A DNA stretch of 64,000 nt. It comes from Cytidiella melzeri. Its lineage: Eukaryota > Basidiomycota > Agaricomycetes > Polyporales > Irpicaceae. Each line of letters begins with the position of its first letter. Within the stretch, counting starts at the first letter, position 1. This document shows positions 1 through 12,810 of this stretch, one piece after another. A model generated the notes under the pieces. The model saw nothing but the letters and a program-made list of their open reading frames with translations, was not told the DNA's origin and made no database searches. Where the stretch lies: the NCBI GenBank assembly GCA_022592445.1, contig JABYQR010000116.1, forward strand, positions 52,875 to 116,874, given 5' to 3'. Position numbers and translations under genes: made by a program.

Positions 1-2
1 GC

Positions 3-278
3 GCAATATTTGTCACTACCAACCCTGTGACCGAGAAGCGCTCGAAGCATATCGACATCCGCTATCATTTCATTCGCGATGTCGTTGACCAGCAACTCGT
101 ACAAATTCTATTTGTTCCAGGAGAGGAAAACCTGGCCGACCTTTTCACCAAGAATCTCGGAAGAGTCAAGTTCGTCAAGTTCCGACAAATGCTTGGACTT
201 GAGATCAGCGTTCCAGGCGCTACAGTCAAGACAGTTCGAAGAAAACAACCTGCCATACTTAGCGAGGGGGAGTGTTGA
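3..278 (+). pseudogene. 3' end of a Ty1/copia polyprotein (RNase H C-terminus)
   Basis: The frame is open from base 3 to a TGA at 276-278. It encodes the end of copia-type RNase H and its tail: KHIDIRYHFIRD, then a VPGEENLADLFTKNL block, which is diagnostic of copia pol C-termini. The 5' part lies outside the window, so intactness cannot be judged. A purine-rich tract (gcgaggggga, about 262-271) follows directly, and a TG dinucleotide opens the LTR at 273, so the last codons overlap the LTR start, as is common in copia elements. The copia element at 21682-26904 carries the same motifs but is a different family, with different LTRs. Confidence 0.85.
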
Positions 279-519
279 GCTGTGTCGAAACCGTGTGGTG
301 AGCTGTGTTGAACCACATGGTGAGCTGTGACGAAACCGCATGTTGAGCTGTGTTGAAACGCGATGGAAAGCTGACTAGCGCTCACGCGCTCTGTATTTAC
401 ATATGTTTGTACGCTCATAGTTGTAGATAAAAACCTCACGACTCCTGTAGCAATACATACGTCTTTTACTCTCACTACTCGCCCCCAAAGCCTACATCTA
501 ACCCTACCAACCAACAACA
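273..519 (+). repeat. Putative 3' LTR of the copia element
   Basis: It starts with TGTTGAGCTG directly after the polypurine tract. The first 95 bases are about four imperfect tandem copies of a 22-26 bp unit (core TGAGCTGTGtcGAAacc). A possible TATA-like stretch (gtagataaaaacc) lies near 423-435. The 3' limit is a guess: the last plausible CA before non-repetitive sequence is near 519. No second LTR copy is in the window to confirm the edge. It shares the 18-mer ACTAGCGCTCACGCGCTC with the LTR of the copia at 21682-26904, in the opposite orientation relative to each element. Confidence 0.55.
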
Positions 520-1415
520 GGTAAGCGTCCCTTTCCCCTGCCTCTGTCGGGCTAGTGTCGCGGTTGGCGATACTGGCTCGACAACATCCTTGTAATACAC
601 ATGGTAATCTACCCAAACACACTTTTTACGAACACTGCTCTCGCTGATGAGCTCAGCTGATGGTGATACTACATATGGTAAGCCGTGTTGGAGTGACAAT
701 ATGCCGACCTCATGCCGGTGTGACCAACCGTGACGTTTTTACGAACACCCCTTCTCTCTTCTACCCCTCGTCGGCATCCTGCCGCAGCTCTTTGTTCCTC
801 TCTTAAAAGCGTGAATATAATACAGCATACTATCAAGATGCACAGGTATAATTCTATGTACTTTTTGACAGATTTAGGCGGGAGCTCTCAGCGCAATGTG
901 CTGAGCGCCGGGTTTTTACGAACACCGCATGAATGATAGTACGGGAAGTCACTCAGTTTCATACGATAGCCGGCGGACAACACAGATTGTGGCGTGGTGG
1001 ATGTTGATCACAGTCACCATCACACCCAAACCAGCCTCAAGGGCTCATCGGGCTGCTTCACGCACTGCATCGGTGATTACAGGATCCGGAAGGGATGTAG
1101 CATGTTCTGCTCACTCAGTTTGTATACATAATGATGTCCACGCATGAACATTTGACGTTTGCTGCGCCTTGTATATTTACTACTGGCCATTACAGTGCCA
1201 ATGGGCAAGACGGCTGATGAGTCCCAATACAAAACGACATCCGCCTGTTGCCACGTTACAAACGAATCATAAGTTGGTCTTCAAACATGATCTGACTACA
1301 TAGCTCCCGCGACTGTGTTCAAGGCTATGCATACCGTGACAACAGATGAAAAAACTAATATACACTGCATAGGGGGCTGAAGCAAGACAGTCGAGTGCAA
1401 CAGCACAGGGCTCAA
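520..1415. other. Intergenic, no gene recognised
   Basis: No convincing coding frame was seen. The 13-mer TTTTTACGAACAC occurs three times (about 624-636, 736-748 and 914-926). A small hairpin (CTCAGC / GCTGAG, about 885-904) precedes the third copy. The region separates the copia LTR from the 3' end of the phosphotransferase gene. Confidence 0.5.
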
Positions 1416-2951
1416 CTACAATTTTGCCTTTACGTTCAAGGCGCTACCGCTCTCTTCGATGAGCTGTCTCGCGAGATTCCCAACGATAGGGAAAATCTTG
1501 GGATACAACGGAGCCTTTTCAGAACTTGCCTGGCGACGGGCGTATCGCGCAGCGATTCCTTGCGCAATGATGGCCAGCTATGCAGATTTGTTAGATTTGG
1601 AACACCAGCAGAATATTGTTGGAACTGACTCGAAACAGCATCCAGCTATTCGCAAATACCAATTCCTGTATAGGATACGGCTGTCCGGTCACCTTGCAGT
1701 ACTCCCGTTCGAGCTCCTCGAGCGAACACGGTGCGATATCGCTGTTCTTGAACCCGTGCAATATCTCGGGATTTTGCTTGGGATCAACGTGCCACGGCTG
1801 CGTCAAGTTTGCAAAGTCTGCGAGCTATATACGCACACGCGTGTCATCCATGCTCTCGATTTCCGAGGTATGAGGGGAAAGGGGCGCGTACCGGACTACC
1901 CAGCGTGCACAGCTCCCAATCCAAAATCCCGATAACCCTGTTCTCCGTGGGGTGGAAGATGAGGTTGTCGAGCTTGTAATCTCCGTGTACGATCCTCAGC
2001 CCGGTCTTGCGCTCGTCAGGCAAGTGAGTCTTGTACCACTCGACCAGCTCTTCAAACGCAGGGACAGGACCCGTCTTCTTCCCAGTTTCGACGTCGACTG
2101 CTTCTGCCTGTGCTCGTGATACGCGGGAGAGGGACTTGATTTGGCGAGGGAAGTATGCTGTGGAGGGACCGAAGGTCGAAAGTCCTAACGCTTTAGGGTC
2201 CAAGTTGGATAGGGATGCGAGAGCACGGGTGGCAGCAAGCCAGCTACAGTTTTGCTCGGGTGAGTTCCCTGACCACTCGTTAAAGGTGCCCAAAAAGTAC
2301 CAACTCACCATTCTCGCCTGACCTCCTTTGACACCTCAGGCATCTGCGGGTTCGTGAAGATCCTTCCATCCAAAAACTCCATAATGTAGAACGGCGTGCC
2401 AATCACGCCATCGTCTTCGCATAGAACTATTGGCTCTGGTATAGGTACTCGTCGTTCGCGTGGCGTGTCAGGACGGGTGTTGTGCTTGTGCAAGGCGGCG
2501 AGCATCTGGTACTCCCGCTCAACCTGGTGTGCTGTACTGGACAGGAGCTGACCGGCAGGTTTCTTGCGGAGAACATACTTTTGAGATCTGACAGGGTTGG
2601 GTTCGTCTTGAGGAAAACGAATGCAGAATTGCTGTTTGATATGGGTATACTTACCTGGCATCTGTAAGAAAATAGGTAGGATTCGACTGCAATTCCAGTG
2701 TTTGCTCAATTATCGACGATCGAACTGCGTTCAGGCAAAGGTTTCCGCACCTGTCCAAACTACCCGCAGATGACATGAGCTCGCATCTCGCAAGAGCGAT
2801 GAAGTTGTTGCATGCTTACCTTGAACTGCTTGACTGCTACAGGAAGCTGTAATCGTGGCACATGCGTCTTGAGGTACTTGTGCAGGCTGTCGACGTCTAT
2901 GTTCGCACGGACCTCGCCAACTTCGCCGCCAATCTTCTGAGAGTCGGACAT
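1416..2951 (-). CDS. ACAD10/11-like APH-fold phosphotransferase, probably peroxisomal
   Basis: Seven exons on the minus strand: 2820-2951, 2751-2759, 2655-2686, 2309-2587, 1892-2243, 1630-1824 and 1416-1577. They join in frame to 386 residues. The family signature F-GQ-SNPTY is assembled across a 9-nt microexon coding only FGQ. Further motifs are the nucleotide-binding KYVLRKKP with HQVEREY, the catalytic loop HGDYKLDN, the metal-binding DWE ([10 protein letters not shown]) and a C-terminal [20 protein letters not shown] helix. Residues are those of an active aminoglycoside-phosphotransferase-fold kinase. In animals this fold is fused to ACAD10/ACAD11; here it stands alone, and its substrate cannot be read from sequence. 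The last residues are KAKL, so AKL is a plausible PTS1 peroxisomal signal. The start is the only ATG that gives the family N-terminus. Confidence 0.85.
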
Positions 2952-3477
2952 GGTTGTGTAAGTTTGGTCGCAAAACGAAAGTCGTAATATTTATGCAAAG
3001 TTGGCTACCACCGGCAGCTGTGACCCCGTCGGAATTGCCTGAGCGAGGTCATCATCGTGTCCCTAGCGTATGATGAGATATTCACATGCACGCTCGGACA
3101 ACGAACGGACAGGCAATGTTTCCGACTCATCCCCACACACTACAAATGTGGGCTCGAGCAAGATTCTTTTTCCAACCTCAATCGTTCCATTCATGTTTTC
3201 GATACATTGTGACATGAGGATGGCAGATATCGCAGCGCATAATACCAACTATGAGAAAAGAAAAAGGTGCTGAGCAGGGGTGGGGTGTGTACTAAATGAT
3301 GAACTATGTAAGTGCGAACTAGAAGTATCGTATCGTAGGTTGGTGCGTAGGCGTGAGGATGACGCTAGAAGGCGTCCACATTACTTTTTGTGTTCGTAGC
3401 GTCGGAGAATGCGAGTGTGCGCGGGGAGGTCCAGTCGTAAGGGGAGATGCAGCAGCAAAGGATCACGAAGACGAAAA
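2952..3477. other. Intergenic, head of one gene and tail of the next
   Basis: Contains the promoter of the phosphotransferase gene (minus strand) and the 3' region of the Hsp70 gene. No coding frame, RNA gene or repeat was recognised. Confidence 0.5.
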
Positions 3478-5699
<2,222 letters not shown>

Positions 5700-6124
5700 G
5701 GCGACGACAATGATGGGAGGCGAGGGGAGAGGAAGTGAAAGACGAGGTAGAGGATGAGGTGGAAGACCGGATTGGCGGACACGGTGCGCGTTTTCAGTCA
5801 CCGAAAATATTTAGACGCTGACATTACGTACGTACGCACATCGGCGTTAACCGGCAAAGACCGTGGGAAAGAGCCTTGGAAAGTCCCCGAATATTCACTA
5901 CGAGTCCTACGCACCTGTTTGTAATTCATTAAAGTAGCAACATTCAAGCTGCGAAAATCTCGTCCATGTTATATACAATCAGCTTCAAGTGTTCAGATTT
6001 TTCCGGCATTTTTTGAATGCATGGCCACTAGGTATCACAATTACGCCGGAGCGCCCATGCGCCGCTATAGTTATCCGGCGCTAAAGCTGTATTTCTTCAA
6101 GTTTCTTGCTGCGACGCGACTCGG
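5700..6124. promoter_or_regulatory. Shared promoter region of two divergent mitochondrial-protein genes
   Basis: 425 bp lie between the Hsp70 start (5699, -) and the TMEM70-like start (6125, +). GAATATTC at 5889-5896 fits the minimal nGAAnnTTCn unit of a heat-shock element, but no third correctly spaced unit was seen, so the site is weak. No TATA box is obvious in either direction. Co-regulation of the two genes is inferred only from the arrangement. Confidence 0.45.
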
Positions 6125-7092
6125 ATGTCCTCTGCAGGCTGCCGCGTTCTGCTACGTTCACCACACACCATAGGCCTTCGGTCATGGTTGACTCGTCGTT
6201 CAATTCCACTTCTTCCTCTTCCTTACTGTCGAAATGCGTCTAACTCACAGCGGCACTTGCCCGCCTGGACTCGAAACCTCCAGACTTCAGCTACAAGGCG
6301 AAACGACGACGGCCCTTCAGCCGAGCAGAACACAGCAAAGGCTCTAGCAGACAAGGCAGCAGCAGTCGTTCTGGCCTCACAGCACCCCGAGACAGAGATT
6401 TACTTGGGTCCTCTCACGCAAACTTTCCGCCGGCTCAAGCTCTTCTCCCTTGCCTCGCTAGGTTTGACAACGGTCATGGCACCCTTTCTCTTCTTCATGG
6501 AGACCGCTTCAGCTGTACCACTGGTCGGGCGCGTAGCTTTAGTAGGAACGGTGCTCGTCACGAGCTCCGTGTCTACCATGCTCGTCGGGTGGCTGGGCAT
6601 GCCGTACGTCACTGTACTTCGATGGTTTCCTGCCGAGGGTTCCAGTACGGAGAATGGGAAGCGGGCAGTGGGCGTAGAGATGACCACGATGACTCTTACG
6701 CTAAAAGAGCGCATAACTCACGTTTACGACTCGGCGTTCCTCGTCCCTACCAACAGACCCTTGGCGAAGTGGGAACTTGCGGAAGTGTTTAAGCTGCCGG
6801 AGAAGGAGGTGGATGTTCTGGCCAAAGAGTGTGGCCTGCCGCGAGAGGAAACTATTGCCGAGACCATGGACAAGGATGGGAGAGTGCTGGGACGGTGGAT
6901 AGTCAAGTGGGAAGCGGACGGCACGGGCACTTGTCGTCAGACAGGAAAAATAATAAGGTAGGCACTCCCCTTTGTATCGAGTCACTGCAACCACGCTAAC
7001 GCGCAGTTGAATGCAGATATTTCAATATCCATGAGGATCTCATAGGGAAGAACGTCCGGGAAAGTTACACCCACCCGCCTCACACCGACTAG
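6125..7092 (+). CDS. TMEM70/TMEM223-like mitochondrial inner-membrane protein
   Basis: Two exons, 6125-6957 and 7017-7092, joined through AG|A in ...KIIRYFNIHEDL, give 302 residues. The first 60 residues are rich in Arg, Ser and Leu and poor in acids, a likely mitochondrial presequence. After EIYLGPLTQTFRRLKLFS come two hydrophobic helices (about residues 104-125 and 130-155) separated by a short turn, the layout of the TMEM70 superfamily. A soluble domain with LKERITHVYDSAFLVP and NRPLAKWELAEVF follows. Mammalian TMEM70 helps assemble ATP synthase; the role of fungal relatives is not established, so only location and family are proposed. An alternative acceptor 10 bp upstream would break the frame. 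Confidence 0.65.
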
Positions 7093-7369
7093 CTTCCATC
7101 ATTGCTGCTGATTCTGCCCTGCGATGTGGACACGAAAAAGATACCTTTAATCAGTTGTGCTCGTAGTCGATCTAAACATGTTAATGTCTAGCCGCGTATG
7201 AGTTAGGTATTATTTTGTGCGAGATGATGCAATAAGAGATCTGAAAGGAGAAGTGTCAACTTACGATTACTTACTGTTGGTGTATAAAGAAAGTGCATCT
7301 TACCTCTGATAACAGTAAACGAACAAGTAGTTGGTATCATATGGAATGGGTATATTCTAGCCGACCCCG

Positions 7370-8187
7370 CTATCGGCGGGCAGCTGGCGTTGGTTCGTTT
7401 GGGTCCGGTAGGAAACTCGTGTAATGCTGCTTGGTCATAGCCTCTACCATTTCCTGCGTGGACTCTGGAAGGTCTTCGACGAAGCGGCCTGTGTTCACGG
7501 TCTGAGCGATCAGAATATACACGAACAACGCGACAAATTCACCTGGGGAGCCTGCGAAGAGAGACAAGGCTGGGATGACGGTGTTCGGCGGGACAAACGT
7601 GTTGTCAGCTATTTTCGCGCAGTCCTTGATGATGGTGAACTTTCCCTACCACCCAGGAAAGTCAGCCAGGATTTGCGCCCCGAATTGGTTGACAACCGAG
7701 AGCAACCTACGATCACACAATTCCTCCCGATCTCGACATGATTTCCAATCTGCGCGGCCTCGACGATAGTGTTCGCACCTATATGAACGTGGTCTCCGAC
7801 CTTCATTGGGTAGTAGTTGAAGTTTCCGCGGTAAGTCTTATATGGCGGCCTACAGTACACATAATGGTTTAGATCCAGCACGTCTGGATTCTACGTATGG
7901 CAAGGCAAACCTCATTATACATCCTTCGCCTACGAGGCAGTACCTTCCCAGAGATATTACTACGGCATGGCCAGGTCCCGTACGACGCAAGTCTCCTCGA
8001 ATTATCGCGCCACTTGATATGATGGTTTTACCCCCGAGGATAATGTTTTGAGGACCCGCGATGGTAGCGCGTCGTGAGACTTTGTTGCCTGTATCCTGCA
8101 AGAGTCGTCAAACAGCGTTCAGTTTGGCTGTTGTAGACTTACGGTTTCTATGTACTCGCTTTTCGAATAGTAAATAGGAGGATTCAT
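7370..8187 (-). CDS. DCTN5: Dynactin subunit p25 (left-handed beta-helix protein)
   Basis: Five exons: 8143-8187, 7911-8095, 7711-7849, 7543-7645 and 7370-7488, giving 196 residues; animal p25 is about 180. The protein begins MNPPIYYSKSEYIET and runs through hexapeptide-repeat rungs such as NIILGGKTIISSGAIIRGD, GDHVHIGANTIVEAAQIG and IGRNCVIGKFTIIKDCAKI. The C-terminus LPESTQEMVEAMTKQHY matches the conserved p25 tail. p25 caps the pointed end of the dynactin Arp filament with p27, p62 and Arp11 and links dynein to early endosomes in filamentous fungi. Intron 4 is 54 nt, a multiple of three, and stop-free. Intron 2 has an off-consensus GTTTGC donor. Confidence 0.92.
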
Positions 8188-9143
8188 CTTGGACGCGGGT
8201 GTGGGCCAAGTGCAAGACATACTGTACGTACGAATCAGTGGCGGTTATGCCGATCTGCATCTTGGAACAAACAAAGCCACACACGCTCCGCCCCTTGTGC
8301 CAAGCGAGACTTTAGTAGCGAGTCCAGCTTTCCGCTCATTCACAACCTTATACCCAGCCCTCAGATGCCCTCCTTGTATTGGACTTGTGCTTGAATCTCA
8401 GTCAGTCATGGGAGACGTGCTCCACACCAGTCGCCAGATACGCATCAACAACAATCGAAACGCCTGCTCAAAACCTTCCGAGGAAGATGCACTTCGTACG
8501 GCATGGTTTGGTCTAAGGATGAGCATAGGTGAGCCCTTGACTACGCTTCAGCTTCTATATCCAACTCTTCACCTTCGAGGATGATGATACTAGTATCAGG
8601 CTTTGACTAGAGGTAGACAACTATAGCTACGCTTTGGCATGATCTTGTCGCCTCTACAACGACGCGACATTATCTTCTCTCTGACTCACATTACATGCGT
8701 TCTTCATCTTGTCTAACTGAAACGTCATGCTGACCCGTGCTCTCCGCGTTTTAGTGCTCTCCATTTGTGCAGCACCGATCTGCGGCTCTGCTTCAGGAAC
8801 GAAGCCACTTCAACCGCTTGCATAACGCTTGCTGAATGCGTCATGTACAGCCCAACTCCTGCGCGGGGAAGTGGATCACCGCAGAACATGAGCGCATCCC
8901 GTGTGTCGACCCAAAAAGCAGCGCAAAGCCAGGTGGGGATGCTTCCGGCGCTTCATTGGCAGCCTCTGGCCTCGAGGTGTCAGATCCGATTATCACACTC
9001 ATCACACTGCAACGAGGCTTCCGACGCGAGGAGGTGTGCTGCAACTACAAGTACATAACCCTCACTTCCACACCGGGTCGTGCATATCTTCTTTGCCTCC
9101 GTACTACCATCACTACAATAACACAATACATACGACAACGTCG
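8188..9143. other. Intergenic, no gene recognised
   Basis: Open frames exist (8189-8584 and three overlapping frames at 8765-9191, all +) but none has a recognisable domain or clear splice structure. The sequence probably holds the p25 promoter and the 5' region of the next gene. A missed exon of an unknown protein cannot be excluded. Confidence 0.4.
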
Positions 9144-9960
9144 ATGTCTGCTATAACAACAGAGGTGCGCGTCATCTTGCGCACAACATAAATTGAGTAC
9201 TGACAATTCTCAGATGATGGATCTCGACCAACAGCTGGCCCAACTACTGGGTACCATGACCCTTCAAGGCGCTTGGAACGTCAAGACCGACATGGTGAGT
9301 CCGTTGACGTCTTTCCGCAGTTAGCCTTCGAAACGCTGACGTCGGTAACATTGTTTCCTTAATGGAGAAAGGCAAGAGACGTGCGAAGCATGGGCTATGC
9401 AACGCCATCGAAGGCGGTAATGGCAGCAGCGCCAGACGAATGCATGTCCGACTCCTCCGACGCAGAGGACTCGTCCCCATACCAAGCACGTTGCCCCTCT
9501 CCACTTCTCTTTTCGACTCGTCTGCTTACATTTGACGACCTTCCTCTCCCCTCATATTCCCCGTCAAAATGTAAACTCAAATTGAAATCGAAATCGAAAA
9601 ACTCGAAAGGCAAACGCTCAGCATCTCCTTCAGCCTCCCTTGTCAAGCTCAACTCCATCCAACGTCGAAAAACCCGTCCGAACGCCGTCCGGCTGCGCAC
9701 TTCTACAAGCTACTCACGACATGTTGTGCTCGGGCCACTACCCTACCACCGGCGGGGCATATCTGGAGCTCATATTCACCCACCGAGAAATTCTCTACGC
9801 GTGCCCACAGCTTCACCGCGACTGCGCGATGGGATTCAGCGACTTGGCACAGACGCTCGAGCGTAGGGACTGGAGGGCGGATAGAGAGGGAGATGGGGAA
9901 GCTGTGGCGGCATTCAGATACGAGGCGGGGTTGACGGCGCATGTCGCGTCGCCGTTGTGA
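9144..9960 (+). CDS. Unrecognised protein, exon structure uncertain
   Basis: Exon 1 (9144-9164, MSAITTE) joins exon 2 (9214-9294, MMDLDQQLAQLLGTMT...) through good GTGCGC and TCTCAG signals. The 3' part is coding-like in two frames: 9381-9700 is acidic/serine-rich, then basic (MSDSSDAEDSSPYQ, LKLKSKSKNSKGKR), whereas 9622-9960 ends in THREILYACPQLHRDCAMGF and a final TGA at 9958-9960. I could not find an intron joining the two frames, so either a small intron was missed or bases are missing from the assembly. No family is recognised. The Lys/Ser tract could act as a nuclear signal, but this is speculation. Confidence 0.4.
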
Positions 9961-10722
9961 TTATTTGGACTCTTATGGAATATTGTTGAGGGCTGATTGT
10001 ACTTTATTGGTCGCAGGGCGTCGATTTTTTAATGGATGTTCACCGTCTGGGTTGAACTCATGTACGATGACTGTCATTTGCATTTTCTGGAGGTAGAGAT
10101 CGGTGTGATACGCGCTACGCTGCTCACACGAGCAAGTTGGCATCAGTTAGAGGTCCAATTGTTGACTGAAGGCAAGTGTCTAATTTTTGGCTTTTCCAGT
10201 CTGAACCTCTCGCGACCAACAGAGCTGACTTTTGAGATATCGAGAGAGGGATGAGAGAACCTGGACGCTACCCTTGAGAAGCAAACCCCGATTTCTTGCA
10301 TGTCTCTCGTCGGGTTGCGTAGCGTCCGATTCCATCGAATTATCATCAAGTATCAGTTGCGCTCACTGCAATGGCTAAAGGAGCAGACGCATTCCTGGTT
10401 TCTGACTCACCTTGGTCTAGTGGGTATTCCGATGCACTTTGGGCGGTACGTGTACGTGCAGTGTAAGCGGTGATCTGTCGAGAACCAACTCAACAGATCA
10501 GCGCCCCATATACATATAGTGAGTAGTTATGCGGGACAATGTACTAGTACAAGTTGACAGTCCCCTTCCAGCTGCCAACTTTTAGCTCTGCAATAAGCAG
10601 CACAATTCCGATTCTCGTCGGCTGTGAAGGACTTGATCAGAAGATTGGAGCCATGGACGCCGGGAGGTATATATCAACGCCGCCTTTACGCCTTGACATC
10701 GTATTCACTGCCCTCCATCACC
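9961..10722. other. Intergenic with promoter of the membrane-protein gene
   Basis: No coding frame was recognised. A TATATA at 10668-10673 lies about 50 bp upstream of the next start codon, a plausible TATA element. Confidence 0.4.
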
Positions 10723-11929
10723 ATGGCAGGAGGTATGTATTTCTAACCGGGTGTACGCCGATGCATTGCTTACCCTCCTTTCATATTCCAGCTCGCATGC
10801 TTTACAGTGGCAACTCGCCGCAAGAAGAAGACTTTGCTCACTTTGACGCTAGGTCTAAATATCCTCAACAAAATCGCTTACATGCATACGTCGAGACTCC
10901 GCAAGCCCTCTCCAGGCGCGATACTTTCATTGCTGCCAACGATATGTCATCTCCAACCTCGGCACGCGAGAGATTGCAGCAGGACAACCGGAGATGTACG
11001 TGCTGCTCCTGCTGGGTAGCAGGACTGACCGATGTGTTGTTCAAATAGGGACTCAGGCGGACCAGAGTCGTGTAGATAGCGAAAAGAAGAAGAAAGCCAT
11101 GAAAGAGCTGGTAACGTCATGGCAGGACCGTTTGCAGCTTATATCGATCATTGTGAGCATTGTGCTGCCACTCTCGTCGACATGTTGAACGAGTAGACAT
11201 TAGACGACGTTCTTTGCGGGCATGGAAGCCCAACTGCTAGGCATAGTCACACCCGACCCAGAGGACCTCACGCACTTACGGCGAATCACACAAGTATCAC
11301 TCGTTGCACTCTCTAGTGCACTCTTCGTGCACACCTTTGCAGGTACAGCTTGTCTTTTCCACGCCGTCTTCGAGCCCCATTCTTATATGATCTCTGCAGC
11401 TATACTGTCTTTCATCGCCGCCTTCTTCCTCGTCCGTTTCCGTGTCCACGAAGCTCAGCATGAAGAGGTTAAAGCAGAGCTTGGCGTGGATAGTCGCAAA
11501 CCCACTTCTCAGTGTGCGTCGGCTGCCGTCAACAAAGACGGAGACGGAACGGCAACGAGTGACTATGTATTAGCGAACGGTGGTGGTGGCATCTACTCGA
11601 CCAACCCACACCTCGAGCAAGTCGGCCCATTCCGCGCACACGAACCTCCCATCCTCCTCCTCGACCACTGCCACTTGCTATGCATGTTCCTTTCGATGAT
11701 GGGCTTCGTACTCGCGGTACTCGGTATCATGTGCTACGTTTGGGCTAGGCTCCCTGTGAGCTCCAGAATCGTTACCTCTACGATCGCAGGATTCTGCATA
11801 GCGCTGGGAGTGGCAGCAATCTCTGTACCGAAATCATTCAATCGCGCCGTACAGTCGCCTTGTGTTGCTCGACATGACTCTCCGAAGTTTGCTGGCGAGG
11901 ACGACAAGCTTCCTGGACCGAGAGGTTGA
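10723..11929 (+). CDS. Fungal multi-pass membrane protein of unknown function
   Basis: Four exons close exactly: 10723-10732 (MAG plus one base), 10792-10995, 11049-11152 and 11204-11929, for 347 residues. A hydrophilic N-terminal domain leads into an amphipathic stretch (SEKKKKAMKELVTSWQDRL), then QLISIITTFFAGMEAQLLG, the first hydrophobic segment. Three or four further membrane helices follow: near ALSSALFVHTFAGTACLF, YMISAAILSFIAAFFLV, LLCMFLSMMGFVLAVLGIMC and IVTSTIAGFCIALGVAAISV. They are separated by a Gly-rich loop around residues 220-245. The pattern matches lineage-specific membrane proteins of mushrooms, which have no assigned function. The first exon is only 10 nt, so the start rests on good GTATGT and TTCCAG signals. 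Confidence 0.7.
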
Positions 11930-12810
11930 CGTTGGTGAGATACTCGCCTACCCAAGTCATGCAAAGTCCTAGAATCTACCAAATCAAACGATACTACTCT
12001 ATTCGCTGAAGTAATGACAGGCCATCTCTAGCAGTGTATGAATAAACAATCGCCGTTAAACCTTATGAACATGCTGTCTACCGAGCTCAACAGCTACGTA
12101 GAAAAAATGCATAGTGTCCTTAGTTCTATGTCGGGTAACACCCCATATTCATGGCTCAGAGTCGTTACAGTCGGACTTAGGGTAGTCCATTGAACATATG
12201 TAATGCCACCACAGCCAGAGCTCGTGCTAGTGTAGCTGAGCGTAGTATGATTGATGCCAGAGCTGCCCGTTCACTTCCCTTGACAAGCGATGATGAAAGC
12301 GATGCCGACGTTGAAGCTTTGAAGCAGGGTCGACGTCAAGCACGAAGCGAAAGCCTGTTCGTGCTACTAGTAAGTACCTGCTTTCCCTAATCAATGCCGT
12401 AGTTGACCTCGACTGACAGGCTGCCGACTCGGAGCCCCGCTGTCACCACTCGCTCGATGGTAAAACCATACGACGTAAGAGGTAGTCGTCGCCCGAACAG
12501 TGTGGGTTGTGTTAGCTTGCAGAGTAGGATAACATATGATAGTTCAAGCAGAGGTCGCTGTAAATGACTTTCAGTCTGGGTCTCCCGTCTTCTCCAGTCT
12601 GCATGTCATATGTAGTACAAGTCAATCTATTCATATTGTTCAATGCGAACCAGTGTTGGGCCAAGTATGTCCTGACGAGCGTAAAAAGTAAAATTACATA
12701 GAATACAACATGAAATCATCGTTAAAGTACATCAAACAAAAACGTCGTGTGCGAGATTCTAAACAATCAATGTCCCTGTACACCATCTACCATGATACGA
12801 CCCATCTACA
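11930..12810. other. Intergenic, no gene recognised
   Basis: A 66-codon frame (12190-12390, +) with acidic composition (TSDDESDADVEALKQ) may be an exon remnant, but nothing joins it to other exons. Otherwise no gene, RNA or repeat was seen. Confidence 0.4.

Noticed and set aside
5880..6010. Heat-shock element array upstream of Hsp70
   Set aside because: Only one GAA-TA-TTC unit with correct spacing was found; other GAA/TTC blocks are not in phase.
8189..8584. Plus-strand 131-codon ORF
   Set aside because: Lies in the p25 promoter, odd composition, no recognisable domain and no plausible start context.
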